Shown here piece after piece: positions 23,210 through 31,825 of a stretch of DNA of 37,988 nucleotides; the first letter of the stretch is position 1; each line of letters begins with the position of its first letter. Origin of the DNA: DASPKS01 sp035628035 (GTDB taxonomy: Bacteria; Bacteroidota; Rhodothermia; Rhodothermales; Rubricoccaceae). The stretch spans positions 1 to 37,988 of the forward strand of contig DASPKS010000173.1 of the NCBI GenBank assembly GCA_035628035.1. Reading direction: 5' to 3'. The position numbers and the translations under genes are program-made. The notes beneath the pieces are model-generated. The model saw only the letters and a program-made list of their open reading frames with translations. It searched no databases and was not told the DNA's origin.

Positions 23210-23848
23210 GTGAGCGACCAGCCCGTCGTCCTGCCCTACCGCGCCGAGGTCCTTCGGAAGGCGCTGCACCTGCTCGCGCTCGCGCTCCCCGTCGGGCTCG
23301 TCGTGCTGGGGAAGCCGACGGCGCTCCCCATCCTCGTGCCCCTCGCCCTTGTCGCGCTCGCAGCGGACTGGGCGCGGCAGCGCGTCCCGCCCGTGCGTGC
23401 AGCGCTCCACGACGTGTTCGCGCCGATCATGCGGCTGGAGGAGCTCTCGCCGGCGGGCAGCCCGCTCGTCCTCAACGGGGCCGTGTGGATGTGCGTCTCG
23501 GCGGCCGTGTGCGCCCTCCTCTACCCCGCCCCCGTCGCCGCCGCCGCGCTCTCGATGTTGATGACGGGCGACGCCGCCGCCGCGCTCGTCGGGCGGCGGT
23601 TCGGGCGGCACCGCTACCCCGGCTCGCCGAAATCGCTCGAAGGCTCGCTGGCGTTCTTCGTGACGGCGCTCCTGACCGGCCTCGCGCTCGCGCAGCTCCC
23701 CGTGCCTGGCCTCGCCGAGGCCCTGCCGTTCGGCCGCCTCGCCCTCGGCGCCCTCGCGGCGACGGTCATCGAGGCCGTCCCGTTCCCCCTCAACGACAAC
23801 GTGCGCGTGCCGGCGCTGGCCGGGCTCGCCATGCTCCCCCTCGGCTGA
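23210..23848 (+). CDS. SEC59/VTE5-like membrane lipid kinase or cytidylyltransferase
   Basis: 212 residues from a GTG at 23210. About six hydrophobic segments are seen with EVLRKALHLLALALPVG at the start, GDAAAALVGRRFGRHR at about 121-136, KSLEGSLAFF, and EAVPFPLNDNVRVP near the end. These are the motifs of the dolichol kinase/phytol kinase group (KxxHx at the N-terminus, GDAxAxxxGxxxG, KSxEGS, DN). In bacteria such proteins phosphorylate isoprenoid alcohols or use CTP on lipids; the exact substrate is not clear. A TAGCTTCC box at 23177-23184 is 25 bases upstream. It is the first gene of a plus-strand run, with the next gene starting 8 bases after its stop. Confidence 0.85.
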   Translation: MSDQPVVLPYRAEVLRKALHLLALALPVGLVVLGKPTALPILVPLALVALAADWARQRVPPVRAALHDVFAPIMRLEELSPAGSPLVLNGAVWMCVSAAVCALLYPAPVAAAALSMLMTGDAAAALVGRRFGRHRYPGSPKSLEGSLAFFVTALLTGLALAQLPVPGLAEALPFGRLALGALAATVIEAVPFPLNDNVRVPALAGLAMLPLG

Positions 23849-23856
23849 CCACTTCG

Positions 23857-24219
23857 ATGAACCCTCGCCCTCGCCCCAACCGCCGCCTAGGCTTGATCGT
23901 CCTCGGCGTTGTCGTCCTCGTGATCGGGCTCTCCATCGGGTACGCCTTGATGAGCTACCACCGCGACCTCACGCGCCGCTCCGCCGAGACCGGGCTCACC
24001 GACGTGGAGGCGACGGCCACCTCGTGGCGCTCCGGCCGTCAGCGCCGCTCCGGGTACGACCACCAGTACACCTTCGAGGTGGACGGGCGCACGTACGAGG
24101 GATCGGCCAACCGCCGCACCTACCGCATCACCTTCGACGCGTTCAAGGTGTGCTACGACCCGGACGACCCCGCCGACCACGCCGTCTACCGCGACGACGT
24201 GACGTGCGGCCAGCCCTGA
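23857..24219 (+). CDS. DUF3592-like membrane-anchored protein
   Basis: 120 residues from the ATG at 23857. A basic N-terminus and one transmembrane segment (about 12-33, LIVLGVVVLVIGLSIGYALM) are followed by an extracytoplasmic beta domain with the DUF3592 pattern: VEATATSWRSG, HQYTFEVDGRTYEGSAN, and the C-terminal VCYDPDDPADHAVYRD, where relatives have vxYdPxnPxxs. Function is unknown. Its TGA overlaps the ATG of glcD by one base (TGATG), so the two are translationally coupled. Confidence 0.85.
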   Translation: MNPRPRPNRRLGLIVLGVVVLVIGLSIGYALMSYHRDLTRRSAETGLTDVEATATSWRSGRQRRSGYDHQYTFEVDGRTYEGSANRRTYRITFDAFKVCYDPDDPADHAVYRDDVTCGQP

Positions 24220-25622
24220 TGCCCGTCCCCCTCGACCGGCTCCGCGCGCTCCTCGGCGACGACCGCGTCCTCGCCTCCGAGGCCGACCGCGAGCTGTACG
24301 CCTACGACGCCACGCCGCTCCTCCACCAGCGCCCGGCCGCGGCCGTCCTCCCGGCCGACGCCGAGCAGGTGCAGGCGGTGATCGAGCTGGCAAACGAAGA
24401 GGGCTTCGGGCTCGTCCCGCGCGGCGCGGGGACCGGCCTCTCCGGTGCGTCCGTCCCCGCCGACAAAGACGCCGTTGTCCTCCTCTTCCCGCACTGGAAC
24501 CGGCTGATCGAGGTCGACGAGGAGAACCTCACCGCGTGGGTGGAGCCGGGCCTCAACACGCTCGCCTTCGCGACGGCCGTCGAGGCGCGCGGGCTGTTCT
24601 ACCCGCCCGACCCCGGATCGATGAAGGTGTGCACGCTCGGCGGCAACGTGGCCCAGAACGCGGGCGGCCTGCGCGGGCTCAAGTACGGCGTGACGGGCGA
24701 CTACGTGATGGGGATCGAGGGCTTCCTCCCGACCGGCGAGCCGCTCCGCGTCGGGGGCAAGAACGTGAAGGACGTGGCGGGCTACGACCTCAAGCGGCTC
24801 CTCGTCGGGAGCGAGGGGACGCTCGGCGTGTTCACGCGGCTTCTCCTCCGGCTCATCCCCCAGCCCCGCGCGCGGCGGACGCTGCTGGCCGCCTACCCCC
24901 GCGCCGTCGACGCCGCCGCGACGGTGAAGGCCATCATCGGCGAGAAGATTATCCCGGCCACGCTGGAGTTCGTGGACCGCGTGACGCTCAACTGCGTCGA
25001 GGACTACGCGCACGTCGGCCTCCCGCGCGACGCCGAGAGCCTGTTGCTGATGGAGACGGACGGGCACCCCGCGGTCGTGGAGGAAGAGGCCACTGCGATG
25101 GCGAGGATCGCCCAGGCCCACGGCGGGCAGGTGGAGGTGGCGGCGTCCGAGGCGGATGCCGAGCGGCTCAAGACGGCTCGCCGCATGGCGTTCACCGCCC
25201 TCGCCCGCCTCCGCCCTACGACGATCCTAGAGGACGTGACGGTCCCCCGCAGCGAGCTCCCGGCGATGGTGGAGGACGTGCGGCGGATCGCGACCGACTA
25301 CGGGCTCCTCGTCGGCACCTTCGGCCACGCGGGCGACGGCAACCTCCACCCCACCATCCTCTGCGACGAGCGCGACCCGGAGGAGATGCACCGCGTCGAG
25401 CAGGCGCTCGACGTGCTGTTCGAGGCGGCCGTCGCGCGGGGCGGGACGATCACGGGCGAGCACGGCGTCGGGCTGGCGAAGCGGCCGTTCTTCGAGCGGC
25501 TGACGGCGAGCGGCACGCTCGAGCTCACGCGGCGCGTCCGCGCGGCGGTGGACCCCAACGGCGTGCTGAACCCGGGCAAGATCCTCGCGCCGCCCGTCCG
25601 CACCGAGTCACTCGTCGTGTGA
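24219..25622 (+). CDS. glcD: Glycolate/D-lactate oxidase FAD-binding subunit (GlcD-like)
   Basis: 467 residues. The FAD_binding_4 domain is seen in VPRGAGTGLSGASVP (about 64-78), the PPDPGSMKVCTLGGNVAQNAGG segment (about 127-148, cut here into GSMKVCTLGGNVAQNAGG) and LVGSEGTLGV. The C-terminal FAD-oxidase domain has GTFGHAGDGNLHPT and GTITGEHGVGLAKR. This is the flavin subunit that oxidises a 2-hydroxy acid such as glycolate or lactate. It usually works with GlcE and GlcF; glcF lies 900 bases downstream and glcE is absent here. The start overlaps the DUF3592 stop by one base, and the lipase start overlaps its own stop by one base. Confidence 0.92.
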   Translation: MPVPLDRLRALLGDDRVLASEADRELYAYDATPLLHQRPAAAVLPADAEQVQAVIELANEEGFGLVPRGAGTGLSGASVPADKDAVVLLFPHWNRLIEVDEENLTAWVEPGLNTLAFATAVEARGLFYPPDPGSMKVCTLGGNVAQNAGGLRGLKYGVTGDYVMGIEGFLPTGEPLRVGGKNVKDVAGYDLKRLLVGSEGTLGVFTRLLLRLIPQPRARRTLLAAYPRAVDAAATVKAIIGEKIIPATLEFVDRVTLNCVEDYAHVGLPRDAESLLLMETDGHPAVVEEEATAMARIAQAHGGQVEVAASEADAERLKTARRMAFTALARLRPTTILEDVTVPRSELPAMVEDVRRIATDYGLLVGTFGHAGDGNLHPTILCDERDPEEMHRVEQALDVLFEAAVARGGTITGEHGVGLAKRPFFERLTASGTLELTRRVRAAVDPNGVLNPGKILAPPVRTESLVV

Positions 25623-26464
25623 TGCTGAGCGCGCTGACCCGCCGGTTCGAGGGGGAGCCGTTCCCCCAGCCCCCGCTCCGCCCCACGCGGTACCCCGTCG
25701 TGCTGATGCACGGGTTCGGCGCGCTCTCGCCGCTCGTCCGCGGGAGCGGGATGCTCCACCCGGAGGCGCTCCACCTTCGGATGCACGGCGTCGCGGCCTA
25801 CGCGCCGCAGGTGAACCCGTACGACACCGTGTCCGTCCGCGCGCGGGCGTGGCAGGAGCGGCTGGCCGTCGTCTTCGAGGAGACCGGCGCGGAGAAGGTG
25901 AACCTCGTCGGCTTCTCGCTGGGCGGGCTCGACGCGCGCTACCTCGCGGGCACGCTCGGCGAAGCCCCCCGCATCGCCTCCATCGTCACCGTCGCGACGC
26001 CGCACCGGGGGACGCCGCTCGCGCGCTACGTGCTCGACCGCCCCGAGCGGCTGCGCTCGGTGGCCGTCGCCGTGATGGAGATGGCGGGGAAGGCCGCCTA
26101 CGAGGAGCCGCCCCACGTGCTCGACGCGCTGGCCGAGCTGACGCCGGAGCACGTGCAAGAAACCTTCAACCCCGCGCACCCGATGCCGGAGGGCGTCTAC
26201 TGCGCCTCGTGGGCGGCGCGCGCCGGGCGCGACACGCCGAACGCGATCTACCCGCCGCTCGTGGTGCAGAACCGCATCCTCTACCGGCTCGGCGGCGTGA
26301 ACGACGGGTTTGTCGTGACGGAGGACGCGCGGTGGGGGGAGGACCTCGGCACGGCCGAGGCCGACCACGCCCGCCTCATCGGGATGCGCGTGACGCCGTC
26401 GGCGTTCGACGTCAAGGCGTTCTACCTCGGCATCGCGGAACACCTCCGCGCGCGCGGCTTCTAG
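25622..26464 (+). CDS. Lipase/esterase of the alpha/beta-hydrolase fold
   Basis: 280 residues. YPVVLMHGFGALSP (about 24-37) is the oxyanion strand-loop, the nucleophile Ser lies in VGFSLGGLDARY (about 99-110), an acid is likely in GGVNDGFV near 225, and His in EADHARLIG near 244. The order matches triacylglycerol-lipase and cutinase-like bacterial lipases. There is no signal peptide, so it seems cytoplasmic. Its start overlaps the glcD stop by one base and glcF follows after 60 bases, so it sits inside what is normally the glc operon. Confidence 0.88.
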   Translation: MLSALTRRFEGEPFPQPPLRPTRYPVVLMHGFGALSPLVRGSGMLHPEALHLRMHGVAAYAPQVNPYDTVSVRARAWQERLAVVFEETGAEKVNLVGFSLGGLDARYLAGTLGEAPRIASIVTVATPHRGTPLARYVLDRPERLRSVAVAVMEMAGKAAYEEPPHVLDALAELTPEHVQETFNPAHPMPEGVYCASWAARAGRDTPNAIYPPLVVQNRILYRLGGVNDGFVVTEDARWGEDLGTAEADHARLIGMRVTPSAFDVKAFYLGIAEHLRARGF

Positions 26465-26524
26465 CTTTTTTGTCCTCCCCAGGCGAGGGGAAGGATGGCA
26501 TCCTCGCGCGCCTAGCTTCCTGAC

Positions 26525-27865
26525 GTGATCCCGCCCGCCCATACGCCCCTCCGCACCGACGCCGGTCCGCTCGACGTGGACTACGGCACCATCCTGAACT
26601 GCATCCACTGTGGGCTGTGCCTCCCCTCCTGCCCCACGTTCCAGCTCACCGGGGCCGAGAAGCACAGCCCGCGCGGGCGGATCCAGATGATGCGCGCCGT
26701 CGCCGACGACCGCCTCCCCATCGAAGGCGACTTCACCGACTCGCTCGACTTCTGCCTCGGCTGCTACGCGTGTGAGACGGCCTGCCCGGCCGGGGTCGAC
26801 TACTCCGTCCTCTTCGAGGCCTCCCGCGAGGCCATCGAGCGCGATAAAAACCGGCGCGGTGTGGCCAACCGCTTCGCCAACTTCGTCCTGCGCCGCGTGT
26901 TCACCTCGAACAAGCGGCTGAAGGCGCTGGCGCGGTCGCTCAGGCTCGCCCGGCGGAGCGGGCTGCAGGGGCTCGGCGTGCGGAGCGGGCTCCTGAAGAA
27001 GCTCGCGCCGAAGCTGGCCGCGCTGGAGCCGATGGCCCCGGCGATCTCGCGGAAGTTCGCCGACAAGCTCATCCGCCCGGTCGAGCGGCCGAAGGGAGCG
27101 GTGAAGGTCCGCGTGGGCCTGCTCAAGGGGTGCGTGATGAACGTGGCCTTCGCCGACGTGCAGCGGCAGACGGCCGACCTCCTCCTCGCCTGCGGGGCCG
27201 AGGTCCACTTCCCCGACGCGCCGTGCTGCGGCGCCCTCCACGGCCACCAGGGCGACCTCGACACCGCCCGTGACCTCGCGCGGCGCGTCCTCACCGCCTT
27301 CGAGGCGTGCGGGGAGCTGGATGCCCTCGTCGTGAACGCAGCCGGGTGCGGGGCCTTCCTGAAGGAGTACGGCCACCTGCTCAGCGGGGACCCCGACTGG
27401 GCCGCGCGCGCGGCCCGGTTCGCCGCGAAGGTGCGCGACGTGAGCGAGTTTCTTCTAGAAGTGGAACGTCCTGCCCCGAAATACGATGTGCCGGTTCGGG
27501 CGACCTACCACGACGCCTGCCACCTCGCCCACGCGCAGGGGGTCACGGCGGCGCCGCGGGCGCTGCTGGCCGAGGTGCCCGGGCTCGACCTCGTGCCCCT
27601 CCCCGACAGCACGACGTGCTGCGGCTCGGCCGGCCTCTACAACGTCCTCCAGCCAGAGGCCGCGTCGGCGCTGCTGGCGCGGAAGATGGACGCCATCCGG
27701 TCCACCGGCGCCACGCTCGTCCTCACGGGGAACCCCGGCTGCGCCCTCCAGATCGCCGCCGGGGCGCGCCAGTTTCTTACGGAACCTGACGGTTTGGGGC
27801 CGCCCGTCGAGGTGGCCCATCCCGTAACGATTCTTCACCGGGCGTGGCTCGGCCCGGCGGCGTGA
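26525..27865 (+). CDS. glcF: Glycolate oxidase iron-sulfur subunit (GlcF-like)
   Basis: 446 residues from a GTG at 26525. Two 4Fe-4S motifs are near the N-terminus: CIHCGLCLPSCP (about 26-37) and CLGCYACETACP (about 78-89). Two CCG-type Cys-rich domains follow, with APCCGALHGHQGD and TTCCGSAGLYN, and the NPGC segment near 410. This subunit carries electrons from the flavoprotein GlcD to the quinone pool. It reads the same way as glcD, with the lipase between. Confidence 0.92.
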   Translation: MIPPAHTPLRTDAGPLDVDYGTILNCIHCGLCLPSCPTFQLTGAEKHSPRGRIQMMRAVADDRLPIEGDFTDSLDFCLGCYACETACPAGVDYSVLFEASREAIERDKNRRGVANRFANFVLRRVFTSNKRLKALARSLRLARRSGLQGLGVRSGLLKKLAPKLAALEPMAPAISRKFADKLIRPVERPKGAVKVRVGLLKGCVMNVAFADVQRQTADLLLACGAEVHFPDAPCCGALHGHQGDLDTARDLARRVLTAFEACGELDALVVNAAGCGAFLKEYGHLLSGDPDWAARAARFAAKVRDVSEFLLEVERPAPKYDVPVRATYHDACHLAHAQGVTAAPRALLAEVPGLDLVPLPDSTTCCGSAGLYNVLQPEAASALLARKMDAIRSTGATLVLTGNPGCALQIAAGARQFLTEPDGLGPPVEVAHPVTILHRAWLGPAA

Positions 27866-27897
27866 TCCTTGCCCGGACCCGGGGTCCCTCCGCCGCG

Positions 27898-27905
27898 TAT
27901 ACTCC
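27898..27905 (+). promoter_or_regulatory. Possible -7 box TATACTCC before the L,D-transpeptidase gene
   Basis: TATACTCC lies 22 bases before the ATG at 27928, in the context CGTATACTCCGC that also precedes the histidine kinase gene. It would give this gene its own promoter inside the plus-strand run. Confidence 0.35.
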
Positions 27906-27927
27906 GCCGTTGAAATCGGTGACCACG

Positions 27928-28950
27928 ATGCGCTTCCTGCTCCCTGTAATCGCCTGCCTGGCGGCGCTCCCCCTCCAGGCCCAGCCCAGCAGTTCGGCCC
28001 GGAACGCCGACGCCCTCATCACGGCCGACCTCGCCGCCGACGCGGCACGCGGCGAGGTGACGTACTTCAGCCAAGCCTGGCTCTTCGACACGATGGAGCG
28101 GCGCTCCGGCTCGCTCCGCGAGGTCCCGCAGGTGACGTACCGCTACTACGTCGTCCCGCCGGGGCAGAACCGCCTCCAGGCCCGCCTCGCCCTCTACGAG
28201 CGGATGGGCGGCGACCGCGAGGAGGTGAAGCCGCTCCTCTGGCTCCTCAACCGGAACGACCTCGAAGACCTCCGCCCGGGCGACACCCTCGTCATCCCGA
28301 GCCAGTTCGGGCTCGACTTCCGCGCGTACTCCCCCTTCCCCCGCTACTACGCCGGCGCGCGGGACCTCGACAAGGTTGTGATCCTCGACAAGAGCGTGCA
28401 GGCGTGGGCGGCCTACGAGTGGGGCGAGCTCCAGCGCTGGGGCCCCATCTCGACGGGGATCGAGAGCAGCCGCACACCGAGCGGCCGGTTCAACATCAAC
28501 TGGAAGCAGGAGTACCGCGTCTCGACGCTGAGCCCCGGCGTCATCAACCCCCGCGCGTCGGACGAGCTGTGGGAGATGTACTGGGTGATGAACATCCACG
28601 AGTCGCGCGGCATCCACCTCCACCAGTACGCCCTCCCGACGAGCGGGCCGGCCAGCCACGGCTGCGTGCGGATGCTCGAGCCCGACGCGCAGTGGCTCTA
28701 CCACTGGTCCGACGGCTGGGAGAAGACCGGCAACAACGACCCCATCTCGTCCATCGGCGCGCGGATCACGCGGCAGGGCACGATGGTGCTCGTGATCGGG
28801 CACGACATCTCCGGCCCGCCGCGGCCGTTCCTGCACAGGCCGGGGTACCCCGTGCAGCGGATCGTCCACCTCCCGCCGGACCCGTACATGGTGCCCGCCG
28901 GGACGCCACAGCAGGAGGCCTTCGACCGCCAGCGCCGCGGCCAAAGCTGA
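27928..28950 (+). CDS. L,D-transpeptidase (YkuD domain)
   Basis: 340 residues. A signal peptide (MRFLLPVIACLAALPLQAQ) puts it in the periplasm. A LysM-like segment (WLLNRNDLEDLRPGDTLVIP, about 105-124) could bind peptidoglycan. The YkuD domain spans about 148-300 with the catalytic SHGCVRM at 243-249 (Cys246) and an upstream His at 230 or 232. It should form 3-3 cross-links in peptidoglycan or attach proteins to it. The start at 27928 is chosen over an upstream GTG or ATG frame because it gives the signal peptide. Convergent with the site-2 protease gene, 7 bases apart. Confidence 0.94.
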   Translation: MRFLLPVIACLAALPLQAQPSSSARNADALITADLAADAARGEVTYFSQAWLFDTMERRSGSLREVPQVTYRYYVVPPGQNRLQARLALYERMGGDREEVKPLLWLLNRNDLEDLRPGDTLVIPSQFGLDFRAYSPFPRYYAGARDLDKVVILDKSVQAWAAYEWGELQRWGPISTGIESSRTPSGRFNINWKQEYRVSTLSPGVINPRASDELWEMYWVMNIHESRGIHLHQYALPTSGPASHGCVRMLEPDAQWLYHWSDGWEKTGNNDPISSIGARITRQGTMVLVIGHDISGPPRPFLHRPGYPVQRIVHLPPDPYMVPAGTPQQEAFDRQRRGQS

Positions 28951-28957
28951 TCGCTGA

Positions 28958-30091
28958 TCAGCGGGGAGCGAGGACGTCGGTGAGGGGAGCGCGACGGCCC
29001 GTCCGCCGCTCGACGGCGCCGGCCAGCATCAGCAGCTCGCCCACGTTCGCCAGCGTGAGCACGCCCACGAGCCGCCCGCCCTGCACGACGGGAAGCATCG
29101 GCGCCTCGGCCTCGCGCATCGCTTCGAGCGCGGCGTCGAGCGGGGAGCCGGCCTCCACCGCAGGGCCCGCCTTCTCCATCACGTCGTAGACGCGCGTGGC
29201 GCGGTCGCGCTCGGCCAGCGCCTGGAACAGCCGCTTCCGCGTGAGCACGCCGGCCATCTGACCGTCCACGCCGAGCACGGGGAAGTCCTCCTCGCCGCCC
29301 GCGAGGAGGTGCTCGACGGCCTCGCCGAGCGTGCTCCCCGGCCCGAGCGCGGTGTACCGCGTAACCATCGCCTGCCGGACGGGCACCCCGCGCACGACCG
29401 TCCGCATGAGCGTGGCGTGGGCCTCCTGCTGCGCGCCGAGGTACACGAACAGCGCGACGAACAGGAGGAACGGGTTCATCGGCGGGAGGATTGCGAGGAT
29501 GCCGAAGCCGATGGCCATCGCCTGCCCGACGGCAGCGGCGATCTGGGTGGCCCGCGCGTAGTCAAGCCGGAAGGCCAGCAGGGCGCGGAGCACGCGCCCG
29601 CCGTCCATCGGGAACGCCGGGAGGAGGTTGAACGCGACGAGGACGACGTTCACCCAGAGGAGGTCGTGCCAGAGGCTCGCGCCGGGCGGGCTCAGCCCAC
29701 CTGTCCACCGAACTGGCTGCCCGGCGGTGGCGAGCCCGCCCGCGATGAGCGCCGCGAGGACCACGTTGACGGCCGGCCCGGCCAGCGCCACCACGAGCTC
29801 TTGGCTCGGCCGTTCGGGGATGCGCTGGAGCCGCGCCACCCCGCCGATGGGGTACAGCGTGATGTCGCGCGTGGGGACGCCGTAGCGGCGCGCTGCCAGC
29901 GCGTGCCCTAGCTCGTGCAGCACCACGCACCCGAACACGGCGAGGATGAGGAGCACGCCGCCCACCGCGCGCTCGACCGGCTGCCCGCCCACGAGGAAGA
30001 ACCCGAACGCGCCGACGAGGAGCAGCCCGAACGTCCAGTGGAGGTAGACGTCGATACCGGCGATGCGGCCGATGCGGAGGGAGCCTCCCAT
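28958..30091 (-). CDS. Site-2 protease family (M50) metalloprotease with CBS domains
   Basis: 377 residues. Transmembrane segments flank the zinc motif HELGH (59-63) and the second catalytic segment NLLPAFPMDGGRVLRA (155-170, Asp163). ITLYPIGGVARL (77-88) is the conserved beta strand of the SpoIVFB/Rv2625c-like branch. Two CBS domains fill about 240-365 and probably sense a nucleotide. Proteases of this group cut membrane-bound regulators such as anti-sigma factors within the bilayer; no substrate gene is near. Confidence 0.94.
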   Translation of the reverse strand: MGGSLRIGRIAGIDVYLHWTFGLLLVGAFGFFLVGGQPVERAVGGVLLILAVFGCVVLHELGHALAARRYGVPTRDITLYPIGGVARLQRIPERPSQELVVALAGPAVNVVLAALIAGGLATAGQPVRWTGGLSPPGASLWHDLLWVNVVLVAFNLLPAFPMDGGRVLRALLAFRLDYARATQIAAAVGQAMAIGFGILAILPPMNPFLLFVALFVYLGAQQEAHATLMRTVVRGVPVRQAMVTRYTALGPGSTLGEAVEHLLAGGEEDFPVLGVDGQMAGVLTRKRLFQALAERDRATRVYDVMEKAGPAVEAGSPLDAALEAMREAEAPMLPVVQGGRLVGVLTLANVGELLMLAGAVERRTGRRAPLTDVLAPR

Positions 30092-30158
30092 GCGCGGGGC
30101 AGTAGGTGGGGGGGTCGAGGGCGCCGCTCTAACCCCGCCGCCGCGCGAACGGTCCCGC

Positions 30159-31166
30159 CTAGTCCCAGGAGAACCGCGCGTAGATAGGGAGGTGGTCCGA
30201 GACGTGCCGTGCCTCCCGGAGGGTGGGCACGCGGCCGTAGAAGTCCACCGCGCCGGAGGCTTCGAGTTCGAGTTCGGACGACTCGAAGAAGCAGTTGTCG
30301 TACTCGCTGGCGAGGTGCTCGCCGGAGGGGCTCTCGGCGGCCTTGAAGGTCGTCTTCACGTCATCTAGCGCGGCGAGGAGGCCGCGCTCGCGGAGGCCAT
30401 CGAAGGCGGGGCGCTCGGCGTCGAGGTTGAAGTCGCCGCAGAGGACGAGGGCGTCGTCGGGGTAGGCGTCGTGGAGGGCGCCGAGGCGGGCGTTCTCCTG
30501 CGCGGGGTTCCGGCTCGTCGGGACCGTGTGCATCGTGGCGAGGAGGAGGGCCGGGCCGCCGCTGCGGGGCGCAAAGCGGCAGAGGAACGGCTCGCGGTCC
30601 ACGACGGCTTCAAGCCCGCGGTCGAGCCAGCACGTCCCCTGGGGAGCTACGCGGTCGGTCCGCCAGAGGAAGGCGTAGCGCTCGCTGCCCCGCCCGCTCG
30701 TCGGGTTCGAGATCGTCCAGTCCCAGTCGCCGCCGCGGGCGTCGAGCGCCGCGTCGAGCCTCGTGACGGCGTCATGGCCCGCCTCCGAGAGGACGACCTC
30801 CTGGATGGCGATGAGGTCGGCATCTTCGAGCAGCTCCGCCATAAGGGCGATCTCCTCGTCGCTCTTCGAGCGGCCGAAGTTGGCGATGTTCCACGAGTAG
30901 ACCGCCAGCTCGCCTGCTCCCCCTTCTGCGCGAGGTCCCTGCTCCGGCGTCGCTCGCCGGCCTTCCGAAGAAGGCACTTCCTCTTGCGCCTTCCGCATCT
31001 GGAAGAGCAGGAGGTAGCCCAGCCCCAGGAGGAGGGCAACGATGAGGATAAGCCCCCCCCTCAGCCTCGGCGGACCCGGATGCCTGCGCCGGGCGCCACT
31101 CGCCGGGAGGGAGGAATGGGGAGACCGGGCGCGACGGGGCACGGCGAGGAGAGCACGCGTCCCCAC
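30159..31166 (-). CDS. Membrane-anchored endonuclease/exonuclease/phosphatase (EEP) fold protein
   Basis: 335 residues. A basic N-terminus precedes one transmembrane segment (about 39-55, LILIVALLLGLGYLLLF). The EEP/DNase I domain follows with SWNIANFGRS (about 92), DLIAIQEVV (about 117), ATMHTVPTS, CGDFNLDAERP and the terminal SDHLPIYARF that carries the catalytic Asp-His pair. All metal and catalytic residues are seen. The substrate may be DNA or a phosphoester; the catalytic domain probably faces the periplasm since the N-terminus is positive. Confidence 0.88.
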   Translation of the reverse strand: MGTRALLAVPRRARSPHSSLPASGARRRHPGPPRLRGGLILIVALLLGLGYLLLFQMRKAQEEVPSSEGRRATPEQGPRAEGGAGELAVYSWNIANFGRSKSDEEIALMAELLEDADLIAIQEVVLSEAGHDAVTRLDAALDARGGDWDWTISNPTSGRGSERYAFLWRTDRVAPQGTCWLDRGLEAVVDREPFLCRFAPRSGGPALLLATMHTVPTSRNPAQENARLGALHDAYPDDALVLCGDFNLDAERPAFDGLRERGLLAALDDVKTTFKAAESPSGEHLASEYDNCFFESSELELEASGAVDFYGRVPTLREARHVSDHLPIYARFSWD

Positions 31167-31218
31167 CGCGTGCGGGGCGCGCGGGAGATTACGCCGCGCG
31201 CCCCTCGGGCCTCAACCC

Positions 31219-31725
31219 TCAGCGGGGTCGTCCGAAGACCTGCCCCCAGTGGCGGTCCACCTCCGCTGCGCCCAGCTCGGTAAAGCTCGGGTGCATGAGG
31301 TTGGCGCAGTGGCCAGGACTCTCGATCCACTGCGACACCACTTCTTCCACCGTGAACTGGTTGCGCGCGATGTTCTCGCCGAGCCGGCGCCAGTCGTAGC
31401 CCTGCCGCTCTACGCGGTCGTCCACCCGGCTCCCGTCGGAGCCGGTGTGGCTAAAGAAGTCGTGCGCGGCCATGTCCTCGACGTGGACGCGGGCGGCGCG
31501 GGCGAGGCGGCCGTTCCACGCGAGCGGCGGAGCTGCTTCGTACCACGTGCTGCCGCAGGCCCGCCCTTCGGCGCGGGCGGCGTTCACGGCGGTGAGCATC
31601 TCCGACCAGGCGTCGGCAGGGTCGTCCGTCACCCGGTCGTCCGATGCCAGCAGCGCGCCGGCGACGTCGCAGCCGGCGAGGAGGGACAGGATGAGCGGGA
31701 GCACGAACACGCGCGGGGAAGGCAT
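31219..31725 (-). CDS. CAP/SCP-domain lipoprotein
   Basis: 168 residues. A lipoprotein signal ends at LSLLAGC (Cys19). The CAP domain has the elements of bacterial SCP-like proteins: MLTAVNAARAEGRACG, AARVHVEDMAAHDFFSHTG, RLGENIA, VSQWIESPGHCANLM and TELGAA. The His and Glu that form the CAP cavity (SHTG, GENIA, GHCANLM) are present. These proteins are exported and of largely unknown role. The gene is followed by the EEP-fold gene after 52 bases. Confidence 0.93.
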   Translation of the reverse strand: MPSPRVFVLPLILSLLAGCDVAGALLASDDRVTDDPADAWSEMLTAVNAARAEGRACGSTWYEAAPPLAWNGRLARAARVHVEDMAAHDFFSHTGSDGSRVDDRVERQGYDWRRLGENIARNQFTVEEVVSQWIESPGHCANLMHPSFTELGAAEVDRHWGQVFGRPR

Positions 31726-31825
31726 GGTCGTCGGGGAAGGGAGCGTGTCCCCAGCGGCTTCGGCCGCCGCCCGACGGTTTCAATCAGGCCGTGTAATCGT
31801 TACCGCGCCATCCCTCCCCGGAGTA

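Noticed and set aside
26465..26524. CCCC/GGGG pairing after the lipase gene as a terminator
   Set aside because: Only about five pairs can form, and the T run lies before, not after, the stem. Read-through to glcF is more likely.
25298..27376. A 692-codon minus-strand frame
   Set aside because: It lies opposite glcD, lipase and glcF; the translation is a typical antisense composition of Arg, Val, Glu and His.
28952..28963. Palindrome CGCTGATCAGCG between the L,D-transpeptidase and site-2 protease genes
   Set aside because: A perfect 12-base palindrome without loop or T runs; it overlaps a stop codon and is too short to call a terminator or operator.
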